Assembly: GCA_031178105.1 (NCBI GenBank)
Contig: JAPSJX010000011.1
Location: 1-39,230 of the forward strand
DNA length: 39,230 nt
Source of the DNA: Agrococcus sp.
GTDB taxonomy: Bacteria; Actinomycetota; Actinomycetes; Actinomycetales; Microbacteriaceae
Direction: 5' to 3'
Part shown: in pieces, positions 1 to 8,391 of the stretch
Layout: each line of letters starts with the position of its first letter
Position numbering within the stretch: position 1 is the stretch's first letter
Translations under genes and position numbers: made by a program
Notes under the pieces: generated by a model
Database searches by the model: none
Told to the model about the DNA's origin: nothing
What the model saw: the letters and a program-made list of their open reading frames with translations, nothing else

Positions 1-433
1 CATGTACGAGGGCCGCTGGCTCGACCCGCAGTCGCTCATGCTGCGCGAGTCGATCCAGCGCTGGGTGGGCTCGTCGGTCACCGGCGAGGTCGTGCTGCGC
101 CTGCGCCGCGGTGAGGACTACACGATCGTCGACACGCGCGGCGAGGGCTTCTCGTACCACCCCGACAAGCTCTCGATGGAGCGCGTCGGCGACGCGGCGT
201 TCGGCCCGGAGGACCGCATCGGCCAGCTGACGATGCGCAACCTCGACATCGCCGACTCGCGTTCGCGGCTCGAGGCGTACGCCGCCGCCGGGCTCATCGA
301 GGGCGAGACGAAGGCGCTGCTCGGCGCGCTCGAGGCGGGCCGCTCGGACGAGATCATGGCGTCGCCCACCGACGACCCCGAGGCGCTCGAGCAGTGGAAC
401 GACCGCGCCGCGATGGACCTCGGCACGGATTAG
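1..433 (+). CDS. argG: Argininosuccinate synthase, C-terminal part (5' end outside window)
   Basis: Argininosuccinate synthase condenses citrulline and aspartate with ATP in arginine biosynthesis (cytosolic). Only the last 143 or so residues are in the window. The reading frame is open to the left edge, so the first Met in the ORF track (YEGRWLDPQ) is internal, not the start. The segments '[20 protein letters not shown]', '[12 protein letters not shown]' and '[15 protein letters not shown]' are typical of the C-terminal domain of the longer ArgG form found in actinobacteria. The gene ends at TAG and is followed by a strong GC hairpin shared with the convergent downstream gene. Recognition is by family sequence memory; the catalytic N-terminal half cannot be inspected here. 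Confidence 0.93.
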   Translation, partial: MYEGRWLDPQSLMLRESIQRWVGSSVTGEVVLRLRRGEDYTIVDTRGEGFSYHPDKLSMERVGDAAFGPEDRIGQLTMRNLDIADSRSRLEAYAAAGLIEGETKALLGALEAGRSDEIMASPTDDPEALEQWNDRAAMDLGTD

Positions 434-460
434 CATCGGCGCGCTCATCGGGCGCAGACA

Positions 461-488
461 GGGCCGGCCGCGCATGTGCGGCCGGCCC
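461..488. terminator. Perfect 11-bp hairpin between convergent genes
   Basis: Arms GGGCCGGCCGC and GCGGCCGGCCC are perfectly complementary around a 6-nt loop. The hairpin starts 27 nt after the argG stop and ends 30 nt before the stop of the convergent DUF2231 gene. A short 'CTT' follows but there is no real T-run, as is common for actinobacterial terminators. It could serve both strands. Confidence 0.7.
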
Positions 489-518
489 TTCGCTCTGCCG
501 ATCGAGCGCACCGTCGGA

Positions 519-1028
519 TCAGCGGCGGAACCCCTCGACCTGCTTCTCCTCCCCCGCGACGCGCACGCCGTAGTGGTAGGCGAGCTTGCCGCCGAGGTAC
601 CCGGACGCACCGATGAGCGCGAGCCCGACGAGGCTGAGCGCGACGCCGATGACCGGCATGTCGTCGTGGCCGGCGTCCACGCGGGCGAGCCAGCTCAGCC
701 CGAAGAGCGCGATCGCCACGAGGTTGAGCAGCATGTGCACCGTCGCGGTGCGCTTCGCCGGCGTCCCTGGGGGGATGACGCTGTAGTCGAGGAAGCCGAC
801 GACGGCCGCGACCACCGCACCGACGACGCCGATCGCCACGAGCACCTGCGCGCCGAGCAGCAGGCCGGAGGGGTCCTCGGCGAAGAGTGCCAGCACATCG
901 AAGACGAGCGTCGCGATCCATGCGCCGACCGGCACGGTGATGAGGATCGGGTGGAACGGATGCCCGTAGGGCCCGGCGAGCACCGTGCGCGGGTGCTTTG
1001 CTCGCTCGTCTGCGGTGCGGTCAGCCAT
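519..1028 (-). CDS. DUF2231 domain-containing membrane protein
   Basis: Predicted integral membrane protein of 169 aa with about four hydrophobic segments. The N-terminal 'GHPFHPILITVPVGAW' is the hallmark (GHPxHP then a membrane helix) of DUF2231 proteins, whose biochemical role is not established. The ORF track starts at 1082, but the ATG at 1028 (MADRTADERAKHP) is preceded by GAGGAGAC at good spacing and removes an Arg/Pro-rich leader that looks non-coding. It is monocistronic, convergent with argG and divergent from lhr. The family call is good; function is unknown. Confidence 0.82.
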   Translation of the reverse strand: MADRTADERAKHPRTVLAGPYGHPFHPILITVPVGAWIATLVFDVLALFAEDPSGLLLGAQVLVAIGVVGAVVAAVVGFLDYSVIPPGTPAKRTATVHMLLNLVAIALFGLSWLARVDAGHDDMPVIGVALSLVGLALIGASGYLGGKLAYHYGVRVAGEEKQVEGFRR

Positions 1029-1225
1029 GGTGTCTCCTCGCGTGGGGCCGGCGGGACGCCACCGGCGGTGGTGGCTCACCATAGCCCCGGCGCCTGGAGG
1101 TCCGGCCCCGTGGGCGACGGATGGCGCTCTGCCGACGGGTGCCGCCGCATCCCCACCGGCGCGCCCCCGCAGCCGTTCGACGAGCAGGAGGGCCGAAGCC
1201 AGGGCCGCTGTGCTGTACTGAGCGG

Positions 1226-4200
1226 ATGAGCGATGCGCTCGAGCAGTTCTCCCCCGCGACCCGCGCGTGGTTCACGGGCGCGTTCGACGCTCCCACGGCC
1301 GCGCAGTCGCAGGCGTGGGCTGCGATCGCGCGCGGCGAGCACACCCTCGTCGTCGCCCCGACGGGCTCCGGCAAGACGCTCGCCGCGTTCCTCTGGGCGC
1401 TCGACCGCCTGCAGCGGGAGGATGCCGCCCCGCACGAGGAGCGCGAGCCGGGCGTCCGCGTGCTGTACGTGTCGCCGCTCAAGGCGCTCGCCGTCGACGT
1501 CGACCGCAACCTGCGCGCGCCGCTCGCCGGCATCGCGGCGCGAGGTCGTGCCGACGGCGCTGAGCCGCCGCAGATCCGCATCGGGCTGCGCACGGGCGAC
1601 ACGCCCCAGGAGGAGCGTCGCGCGCAGGCGAAGCATCCCCCCGACATCCTCATCACGACGCCCGAGTCGCTCTTCCTGCTGCTCACGAGCCGCGCGCGCG
1701 AGACGCTCCGCACCGTCGAGACGGTGATCGTCGACGAGGTGCACGCCGTGGTGCCGACGAAGCGCGGCTCGCACCTCGCGCTCAGCCTCGAGCGGCTCGA
1801 CGCGCAGCTGGCGAAGCCGGCGCAGCGCATCGGGCTCTCGGCCACGGTGAAGCCGGCCGAGGAGGTCGCCGCCTTCCTGGGCGGGCCGGCGCCCGTCACG
1901 GTCGTGGCACCGCCGAGCGAGAAGCGCATCGACCTCACGATCACCGTGCCGGTCGACGACATGACCGACCTGCGCGGTCCGCAGCGCGAGGAAGCCGCTC
2001 CGACGGGCAGCGCGTTCGGCTCGACGAAGCCCGACCAGCCGTCGATCTGGCCGCACATCGAGCGCGAGGTGCTCGAGCTCGTCGACCGGCACCGCTCCAC
2101 GATCGTCTTCGTGAACGCCCGGCGGGCGGCCGAGCGGCTCACGGCCCGGTTGAACGAGCTCGACGCGGAGCGGCTCGACGAGGCCGAGGGGTCGCCGACC
2201 GGGGCGGATGCGTCGGACCGCGCGGGCGGGGTGGTCCTGCGCGACGTCGCCGAGCACATCCGCCTGCGCCTCGCGGAGCGCGCCGCAGCTCGCGACGCGG
2301 CCGGGCCGGACGCGGAGGCCCCCCCGCTCGCTCGCGCGCACCACGGCTCCGTGTCGAAGGAGCAGCGCGGCGAGATCGAGGACCAGCTGAAGTCGGGGCG
2401 GCTCCGCTGCGTCGTCGCCACCTCGAGCCTCGAGCTCGGCATCGACATGGGCGAGGTCGACCTCGTCGTGCAGGTCGAGGCGCCGCCGAGCACGGCGAGC
2501 GGCCTGCAGCGCGTCGGCCGCGCCGGCCACTCCGTGGGCGACGCGTCGCGAGGGGTGATCATCCCGAAGCACCGGGCCGACCTGCTGCACGCGACCGTCG
2601 TCGCCGACCGCATGGCGCGCGGCGAGCTGGAGCCGATCCGGATGCCTCGGCATCCGCTCGACGTGCTCGCGCAGCAGACGGTGGCGGCCGCGGCGATGGA
2701 CGAGCTCGTCGTCGACGAGTGGTACCAGACCGTGCGGCGCGCGGCCCCCTTCGCGCAGCTCTCGCGCGGCGCGTTCGACGCGACCCTCGACCTGGTCGCG
2801 GGCGTCTACCCGAGCGACGAGTTCGCGGAGCTGCGGCCGCGCGTCGTGTGGGACCGCGACGCCGGCACGATCACCGGCCGTCCGAGCGCGCAGCGCATCG
2901 CCGTCTCGAGCGGCGGCACCATCCCGGACCGCGGCCTGTTCGGGGTCTTCCTGTCGGGCCAGGAGGGCAAGCCCGGCGCCCGCGTCGGCGAGCTCGACGA
3001 GGAGATGGTCTACGAGACGCGCACGGGCGACGTCTTCGCCCTCGGCGCCACGAGCTGGCGCGTGGTCGACATCACGCACGACCGGGTGCTCGTCGTGCCG
3101 GCCTTCGGCGAGGTCGGGAAGCTGCCCTTCTGGCACGGCGACAACGAGGGCCGGCCCGCCGACCTCGGCGCCTCGATCGGCCGTGCGACCGCCGCGCTCG
3201 CAGCCGGCACGGGCTTCGAGCTGACGCACTCCGATGAGCGCGCCCGCCGCAACCTCGAGGCGTACGTGCGCGATCAGCTCACCGCCACCGGCGCCGTGCC
3301 GACCGACCGGCAGATCGTCGTCGAGCGCTCGCGCGACGAGCTCGGCGACTGGCGCCTCATCGTCCACTCCCCCTACGGCCGACGCGTGCACGCGCCGTGG
3401 GCGCTCGCGATCGACCGACGGCTGCGGGAGGACCGCGACCTGGGCGCGGCGGCGATGGCGTCCGACGACGGGATCGTGATCCGCATCCCCGACTCCGACG
3501 CCGAGCCGCCCGGCTTCGACCTGCTGCGCTTCGAGCCGGAGGAGCTCGAGCGCATCGTCGAGGCGGAGGCGGGCGGCACCGCGCTCTTCGCGAGCCGGTT
3601 CCGCGAGTGCGCGGCGCGCGCCCTGCTGCTGCCCAAGCGCGACCCGGCCCGCCGGGCACCGCTCTGGCAGCAGCGGCAGCGCGCCGCGCAGCTGCTCGAC
3701 GTCGCCAAGCGCTACCCCGACTTCCCCATCGTGCTCGAGGCGCTTCGCGAGGTGCTGCAGGACGCCTACGACCTGCCGGCGCTGCGCTCGATCGCCGAGC
3801 GGCTGCAGCACGGCGACATCCGGGTCGTCGAGGTGGAGACGCCGAGCCCCTCGCCCTTCGCGCACCACCTGCTGTTCGGCTACGTCGGCGCGTTCCTCTA
3901 CGAGGGCGACGCCCCGCTCGCCGAGCGCCGTGCGGCGGCGCTCACGCTCGATCCGACGCTGCTGGCCGAGGTGCTCGGCACCACCGCGCTGCGCGAGCTG
4001 CTCGATCCGGCCGTGGTCGAGCGCATCGAGCTCGAGCTGCAGCGGCTCACGCCCGACCGTCGAGCGCGCGGTGTCGAGGGCGCTGCCGACCTGCTGCGGC
4101 TGCTCGGGCCGCTGCGGGTCGACGAGCTCGCGGCGCGGCTCGAGGCCGGGGCGGGACCGGGCGACGCGGCCCTCGACGAGCCGGCAGCCGCGGCCATCGC

Positions 4201-5833
4201 GGCCGAGCTCGTCGACGCCCGCCGTGCCGTGCGCGTGCGGATCGGTGACGAGGAGCGGATCGCCGCGATCGAGGATGTCGCCCGGCTCCGCGACGCGCTC
4301 GGCGTGCCGCCGCCTCCGGGCGTCCCCTCCGCGCTGCTCGAGACGGTGCTCGATCCGATCGGCGATGTCGTCGCTCGTCACGCGCGCACGCACGGTCCGT
4401 TCACCGTCGAGGATGTCGGCGCGCGGCTCGCGCTCGCGCCGGCCGTCGCGCGCTCAGCCCTGCGAGCGCTCGAGGCGCAGGGACGCGTGCTGTCGGGCGC
4501 CTACAGACCCGGCGGCAGCGGCGAGGAGTGGATCGACGCGCAGGTGCTGTCCAAGCTCAAGCGGCGCAGCCTGCAGGCGCTGCGCAGCGACGTCGAGCCC
4601 GTCGACCACGCGGTCTTCGCCGACCACCTGCTCGCGCACCAGCACGTGACCCGCCCGCTCACCGGCAGCGACGGGCTGCTCGAGGCGCTCGACGGCCTCG
4701 ACGGCCTGCCGCTGCCGCTCAGCGCGCTCGAGACGCTCATCCTGCCGTCTCGCGTGAAGGGCTACCGGCCGTCGATGCTCGACGAGCTGACCGCGAGCGG
4801 CCTCGTCACCTGGACGGGTGCGGGCGCGCTCACGGGCAAGGACGGCCGCGTCGTGCTGCGGTCGGCGGATGGGACGGCGCAGCGCCGCGACGTCGACCAC
4901 GACGACCCCGAAGCCGCAGCGATCCTGGCTGCGCTCGCCGAGGGCGGCGCCCTCTTCGCCCGCCAGCTCGGCGACATGGTGGCGCTCGACCCGGCTCGGC
5001 TGGCGGAGGTGCTGTGGCCGCTCGTCTGGGCGGGACGGATCACGAACGACACGATCGCGCCGCTGCGTGCGCACCTGCTCGGGACGCGAGCACGGTCGGC
5101 GCCCGCGCCCAGCCGGCGCGCATCGCCTGCGAGCCGCCGCCGGATCGGGCTCGCGCGGCCCTCGCGGAGCGACGCGATGCCGCTGCTCGCCGGTCGCTGG
5201 CTGCTGGCGTCGAGCCCGGCCGGGGCGCCGACCGAGCTCGCGGCCCAGACCGCCGACGCGCTGCTCGCCCGCTACGGCGTGGTCACGCGAGGCAGCGTCG
5301 TCGCGGAGGACGTGCCGGGCGGCTTCCACGGCGTCTACCAGGTGCTCAAGGCGTTCGAGGAGGGCGGCCACACCCGCCGCGGCTACTTCGTCGACGGCCT
5401 CGGCGCCGCGCAGTTCGCGGATGCGCCGGTCGTCGACGCGCTGCGGGCGCGCCAGTCGAGCGGGCCGAGCGAGGCGGTCGCGACGGTCTCGACCGTCGAT
5501 CCGGCGAATCCGTTCGGTGCGGCGCTGCCCTGGCCCGAGGCGCGCGGCGACCACAAGCCGACGCGGCGCGTCGGCGCGCTGACGACGATCGCCGCCGGTC
5601 GTGCTGTGCTGCACCTCGAGCGCGGCGGCAGGTCGCTGCTCACGTTCACGGACGACGAGGACGTGCTCGTGCGCGCGCTCGAGAGCCTCGCCGACGCCGT
5701 GACGCGGCTGGGCGGCCGGCGCCGGGTGCTCGAGCAGGTCGACGGCCGCTCGTCGCTCGACGCCGACCTCGCCCCGATGCTCGAGCGCGCGGGTCTGCGG
5801 CGGACCCCCCGCGGCTACCGGATCGGCCCCTGA
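1226..5833 (+). CDS. lhr: Lhr-type ATP-dependent 3'-5' DNA helicase (large)
   Basis: Large helicase-related protein, 1535 aa, close to the mycobacterial Lhr length. Lhr enzymes are ATP-driven 3'-5' translocases that unwind DNA and RNA:DNA hybrids, with a repair role. Visible motifs are Walker A 'APTGSGKT' (residues 44-51), motif II 'DEVH' (170-173), motif III 'SATVKP', and RecA2 'SSLELGIDMGEVD' with 'LQRVGRAGH'. A long C-terminal Lhr-specific region follows (winged helix, core and C-terminal domains). The ORF track begins at 1121, but the ATG at 1226 (MSDALEQF) is where family similarity begins and lies 6 nt after a weak -10-like TGTACT, suggesting a leaderless start. Its stop overlaps the start of the nei2-like gene, so the two are co-translated. 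The same pair is adjacent in Mycobacterium tuberculosis. Confidence 0.93.
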   Translation: MSDALEQFSPATRAWFTGAFDAPTAAQSQAWAAIARGEHTLVVAPTGSGKTLAAFLWALDRLQREDAAPHEEREPGVRVLYVSPLKALAVDVDRNLRAPLAGIAARGRADGAEPPQIRIGLRTGDTPQEERRAQAKHPPDILITTPESLFLLLTSRARETLRTVETVIVDEVHAVVPTKRGSHLALSLERLDAQLAKPAQRIGLSATVKPAEEVAAFLGGPAPVTVVAPPSEKRIDLTITVPVDDMTDLRGPQREEAAPTGSAFGSTKPDQPSIWPHIEREVLELVDRHRSTIVFVNARRAAERLTARLNELDAERLDEAEGSPTGADASDRAGGVVLRDVAEHIRLRLAERAAARDAAGPDAEAPPLARAHHGSVSKEQRGEIEDQLKSGRLRCVVATSSLELGIDMGEVDLVVQVEAPPSTASGLQRVGRAGHSVGDASRGVIIPKHRADLLHATVVADRMARGELEPIRMPRHPLDVLAQQTVAAAAMDELVVDEWYQTVRRAAPFAQLSRGAFDATLDLVAGVYPSDEFAELRPRVVWDRDAGTITGRPSAQRIAVSSGGTIPDRGLFGVFLSGQEGKPGARVGELDEEMVYETRTGDVFALGATSWRVVDITHDRVLVVPAFGEVGKLPFWHGDNEGRPADLGASIGRATAALAAGTGFELTHSDERARRNLEAYVRDQLTATGAVPTDRQIVVERSRDELGDWRLIVHSPYGRRVHAPWALAIDRRLREDRDLGAAAMASDDGIVIRIPDSDAEPPGFDLLRFEPEELERIVEAEAGGTALFASRFRECAARALLLPKRDPARRAPLWQQRQRAAQLLDVAKRYPDFPIVLEALREVLQDAYDLPALRSIAERLQHGDIRVVEVETPSPSPFAHHLLFGYVGAFLYEGDAPLAERRAAALTLDPTLLAEVLGTTALRELLDPAVVERIELELQRLTPDRRARGVEGAADLLRLLGPLRVDELAARLEAGAGPGDAALDEPAAAAIAAELVDARRAVRVRIGDEERIAAIEDVARLRDALGVPPPPGVPSALLETVLDPIGDVVARHARTHGPFTVEDVGARLALAPAVARSALRALEAQGRVLSGAYRPGGSGEEWIDAQVLSKLKRRSLQALRSDVEPVDHAVFADHLLAHQHVTRPLTGSDGLLEALDGLDGLPLPLSALETLILPSRVKGYRPSMLDELTASGLVTWTGAGALTGKDGRVVLRSADGTAQRRDVDHDDPEAAAILAALAEGGALFARQLGDMVALDPARLAEVLWPLVWAGRITNDTIAPLRAHLLGTRARSAPAPSRRASPASRRRIGLARPSRSDAMPLLAGRWLLASSPAGAPTELAAQTADALLARYGVVTRGSVVAEDVPGGFHGVYQVLKAFEEGGHTRRGYFVDGLGAAQFADAPVVDALRARQSSGPSEAVATVSTVDPANPFGAALPWPEARGDHKPTRRVGALTTIAAGRAVLHLERGGRSLLTFTDDEDVLVRALESLADAVTRLGGRRRVLEQVDGRSSLDADLAPMLERAGLRRTPRGYRIGP

Positions 5834-6633
5834 TGCCCGAGGGCGACACGATCTACCGGGCCGCCGTGAACCTCGGCGCGGCGATGGCCGGGCGGACGAT
5901 CGAGCGCAGCGACTTCCGCGTGCCGTCGCTCGCGACCGCCGACCTCGTCGGCGAGCGCATCGACGAGGTCCGCAGCGTCGGCAAGCACCTGCTCATGCGC
6001 GGCGAGCACTGGAGCATCCACTCGCACGCCGGCATGGACGGCCTGTGGCACGTGCTGGCGCCCGGAGGTCGCGCGCCCGTCGCGAGCCACACCATCCGCG
6101 TCGTCCTCTCGACCGGCGAGCACGACATCGTCGGGTCGAGCCTGCCGGTGCTCGAGCTGCTGCCGCGGGCGGGCGATCTCGAGGCGCTCGCCTACCTGGG
6201 CCCCGACCTGCTCGACCCGGGCTGGGACGACGCGATGGCGGCCGAAGCGGCGCGACGCCTGCGGGCGACGGATGCCCCGGTGGGCGTCGCGCTGCTCGAC
6301 CAGCACGCGGTCGCGGGGCTCGGCAACGTCTTCCGGGGCGAGCTGTGCTTCCTGCGCGGCGTGCACCCTGCGACGCCGATCGGCCAGGTCGACGTCGAGC
6401 CGCTCGTCGCGCTCGCGCGCCGGCTGATGATCGCGAACCGCGATCGGACGGAGCGGACCTTCACCGGCGATGCGCGGCGCGGCCGGCGCACGTGGGTCTA
6501 CGGACGGGGCGGTCAGCCCTGCCTGCGCTGCGGCACGCGCATCCGGGACGCGCAGCTCGGCCTGGAGGACGGCATGCTGCGGCAAGTGCAGTGGTGCCCC
6601 CGCTGCCAGCCCGAGCCCCGACCTCCCGTCTGA
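5833..6633 (+). CDS. nei2: Fpg/Nei-family DNA glycosylase/AP lyase (Nei2-like endonuclease VIII)
   Basis: Bifunctional DNA glycosylase for oxidised bases, 266 aa. The start 'MPEGDTI' carries the N-terminal Pro that becomes the catalytic nucleophile (after Met removal) and the catalytic Glu. The conserved Lys is seen in 'VGKHLLMR'. The helix-two-turn-helix region includes 'LDQHAVAGLGNVFRGEL', and a C-terminal Cys4 zinc finger (CLRCGTRI...CPRC) completes the family. The start codon overlaps the lhr stop (TGATG), so translation is probably coupled. Pairing with Lhr supports a shared role in base or crosslink repair. The Nei rather than MutM assignment rests on 'PEGDT' and gene context. Confidence 0.92.
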   Translation: MPEGDTIYRAAVNLGAAMAGRTIERSDFRVPSLATADLVGERIDEVRSVGKHLLMRGEHWSIHSHAGMDGLWHVLAPGGRAPVASHTIRVVLSTGEHDIVGSSLPVLELLPRAGDLEALAYLGPDLLDPGWDDAMAAEAARRLRATDAPVGVALLDQHAVAGLGNVFRGELCFLRGVHPATPIGQVDVEPLVALARRLMIANRDRTERTFTGDARRGRRTWVYGRGGQPCLRCGTRIRDAQLGLEDGMLRQVQWCPRCQPEPRPPV

Positions 6634-6641
6634 CCGTCTTT

Positions 6642-6696
6642 GCAGGCTCAGCGCCGGTCAGGCGCGACTATCCCGCGCGATCGCCGCTCAGCCTGC
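6642..6696. terminator. Long imperfect hairpin between nei2 and trmH-like gene
   Basis: Arms GCAGGCTCAGCG and CGCTCAGCCTGC match at 11 of 12 positions. An inner GCGCG/CGCGC stem caps a loop which, read on the minus strand, is GGATAGT. It lies 8 nt after the nei2 stop and 10 nt before the trmH-like stop, fitting a bidirectional terminator. The loop resembles the loop of the four 65-bp palindromes elsewhere in the window (see findings). Confidence 0.55.
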
Positions 6697-6706
6697 GATG
6701 ACGGAG

Positions 6707-7366
6707 TCACGCGCGGTCGGGCGCGTGCGCGCGGATCCACTCGTGCATCACGATGGCCGCTGCGGCGGCGGCGTTGATCGACCGGGTCGAGCCGAACTGC
6801 CGGATCGCGACATGCGCATCCGCGGCCGCGATCGCGGCGTCCGTCAAACCGGGACCCTCCTGCCCGAAGAGCAGCACGCAGCGCTCGGGCAGGGGCGCCG
6901 CGTCGACCGGCACCGCACCGGCGGTGTTGTCGACCGCGACGATCGGCAGCCCCGCTGCGCTCGCCCAGGCGACGAGCGCATCCACGCTCTCGTGGTGCTC
7001 GATGCGCTGGTAGCGGTCGCTCACCATCGCGCCGCGCCGGTTCCAGCGGCGCTTGCCGACGATGTGGACGGCGGATGCGGTGAAGGCGTTGGCGGTGCGC
7101 ACGATCGACCCGATGTTCAGGTCGTGCTGCCAGTTCTCGATCGCGACGTGGAAGGGATGGCGCCGGCCGTCGAGGTCGGCGACGATCGCCTCCATGCGCC
7201 AGTAGCGGTAGCCGTCGACGACGTTGCGCCGGTCGCCGTGCGCGAGCAGCTCGGGGTCGAGGCGGTCGTCGTGCGGCGGCTCGCCCTGCCACGGGCCGAC
7301 GCCCACCTCGATCTGCGCCTCGTCGATCTGCGGCTCGTCGATCTGCGGCTCGTCGGCGCTCTGCAT
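6707..7366 (-). CDS. TrmH/SpoU-family RNA 2'-O-methyltransferase
   Basis: SPOUT-class methyltransferase of 219 aa, expected to 2'-O-methylate rRNA or tRNA using S-adenosylmethionine. The three SpoU motifs are visible: 'NIGSIVRTANAF' (motif 1), 'LLFGQEGPGL' (motif 2) and 'STRSINAAAAAAIVMHEW' (motif 3, Asn present). The target nucleotide cannot be told. The first 20 residues are an acidic 'DEPQIDEPQIDEAQIE' repeat built from a 15-bp tandem repeat, probably a flexible tail. A TAGCCT -10 box ends exactly 6 nt before the ATG and overlaps the stop codon of the upstream sortase gene. The gene is therefore likely to have its own leaderless transcript rather than rely only on the pilus operon. Confidence 0.88.
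   Translation of the reverse strand: MQSADEPQIDEPQIDEAQIEVGVGPWQGEPPHDDRLDPELLAHGDRRNVVDGYRYWRMEAIVADLDGRRHPFHVAIENWQHDLNIGSIVRTANAFTASAVHIVGKRRWNRRGAMVSDRYQRIEHHESVDALVAWASAAGLPIVAVDNTAGAVPVDAAPLPERCVLLFGQEGPGLTDAAIAAADAHVAIRQFGSTRSINAAAAAAIVMHEWIRAHAPDRA
7304..7353. repeat. 15-bp tandem repeat inside the trmH-like 5' end
   Basis: Two exact units CTCGTCGATCTGCGG (7319-7333, 7334-7348) are flanked by a diverged unit on one side and a partial one on the other. They encode the repeated EPQID pentapeptide at the protein N-terminus. The unit is a multiple of three, so copy-number changes would keep the frame. Confidence 0.75.
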
Positions 7367-7372
7367 GCCTCC

Positions 7373-7378
7373 AGGCTA
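7373..7378 (-). promoter_or_regulatory. -10 box for leaderless trmH-like transcript
   Basis: TAGCCT on the minus strand, 6 nt before the ATG, so transcription would start at or next to the start codon. It overlaps the sortase TAG stop (7376-7378). No clear -35 is seen. A GGAGG also lies in the 6-nt spacer, so a leadered read-through transcript could be translated too. Confidence 0.5.
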
Positions 7379-8326
7379 GGCGTCGGCAGAGGATGACCGG
7401 CCAGGTGCGAGGGGCCCCGTGGGAGCGGCGGTGATCGGGGCAGCGTCACGGGAGCGCGCGCTCGAGGTGCGGTAGACCGCGGCGAGGCCCCAGCCCGCGG
7501 CGAGCCCCACAGCCCACCAGGGTGCGGCGAGGCCTTCCGCCATCGGCCCCGCCTCTTGGGTGACGGGCGTCGCGATGCGCTCACCGGTGACGATGATGCG
7601 GTGGCTGTTGATGCCGAGCGGCGTGCACGTCACGAGGCTCACCAGGTCGCGGCCCGTGACAGGCGTCAGCAGGTCGGTGTCGGTCGGCTCGATCACCTGC
7701 ACGTCGCGCACCTCGTAGGTGAGTGCCTCACCGTAGACGTCGACCTCGAACACGTCGCCCACGCGCACGCGGTCGAGATCGCTGAACAGCACGGACTCGG
7801 GCAGGCCGCGGTGGGCGGTCAGCACGCTGTGCGCACCGCTGCCGCCGACCGGCAGCGCGGAGCCGAGCAGGTGGCCGACGCCCTTCCGCAGCGTCGCCTC
7901 GTCGGTGCCGTGGTAGACCGGCAGGTCGACGCCGATGGACGGGATGCGCACGCGCGCCATCACGTCGGCCGGCCCGAGGTCGAGCTGCTCCTCGTACGCG
8001 GCGACGACCGCACGCTGGTCCGCGAGCGGCGTCTGCCCGTACGGGTCGATGAGCGCGCCCCCGGTGAGCGTCTCGTTGTACGCGCGAGCCGCCGAGAGCT
8101 CCTGCTCCCGGCCGGCCGGGCCGAGCTGCTCCATGGCGTCGGTGTAGGCGTCGACGCGCGCCGACTGCTCGAGCTGCGAGAACCAGCTCGCCGCGGCGGG
8201 GTAGAGCAGCACCGCGACGCCGAGCATCACCATGGCGGCCACGGCGAGCGCTGATGCGGAGCCGCGTCGCCGAGCGGCGGGTCGAGCCTGGGCGGCCGAC
8301 CGGGGCGGCGACGCGAGCGCGGTCAC
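7376..8326 (-). CDS. srtC: Class C (pilus-polymerising) sortase
   Basis: Membrane cysteine transpeptidase of 316 aa that joins pilin subunits between the LPxTG Thr and a pilin-motif Lys. It has an N-terminal membrane helix (about residues 24-45), a lid-like 'DPYG' (94-97, resembling the DPF/DPW lid of class C enzymes), catalytic His172 ('LTAHRGLP'), Cys234 ('LVTCTPLG') and Arg243 ('SHRIIVTGER'). A second hydrophobic helix (about 267-285) gives the double-anchored class C layout. The start is GTG with GAGGAG 6 nt upstream. It is the third gene of the pilus operon, 65 nt after the pilin stop, behind a strong hairpin. Substrates are most likely the LPVTG pilin and LPLTG adhesin just upstream. 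Confidence 0.93.
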   Translation of the reverse strand: MTALASPPRSAAQARPAARRRGSASALAVAAMVMLGVAVLLYPAAASWFSQLEQSARVDAYTDAMEQLGPAGREQELSAARAYNETLTGGALIDPYGQTPLADQRAVVAAYEEQLDLGPADVMARVRIPSIGVDLPVYHGTDEATLRKGVGHLLGSALPVGGSGAHSVLTAHRGLPESVLFSDLDRVRVGDVFEVDVYGEALTYEVRDVQVIEPTDTDLLTPVTGRDLVSLVTCTPLGINSHRIIVTGERIATPVTQEAGPMAEGLAAPWWAVGLAAGWGLAAVYRTSSARSRDAAPITAAPTGPLAPGRSSSADA

Positions 8327-8349
8327 TGCAGCTCCTCGGATGGGGTGCG

Positions 8350-8382
8350 CTCCGCGGCGGAGGACTGGCCTCCGCCGCGGAG
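8350..8382 (-). terminator. Perfect 14-bp intergenic hairpin between pilin and sortase
   Basis: Arms CTCCGCGGCGGAGG and CCTCCGCCGCGGAG are perfectly complementary with a 5-nt loop. It starts 9 nt after the pilin stop and ends about 10 nt before the sortase ribosome-binding site. No T-run follows, so it may be a partial terminator or an mRNA 3'-stabilising stem. Either would give more pilin than sortase. Confidence 0.7.
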
Positions 8383-8391
8383 CAGGGTCGA

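Noticed and set aside
461-488. The argG hairpin as a member of the 65-bp palindrome family
   Set aside because: Arms, loop and length differ completely; an ordinary terminator explains it.
1076-4393. 1105-aa minus-strand ORF opposite lhr
   Set aside because: Low-complexity Arg/Ala/Gly/Asp-rich translation with no recognisable motif, fully antisense to a gene with all helicase motifs; a shadow of high-GC codon bias.
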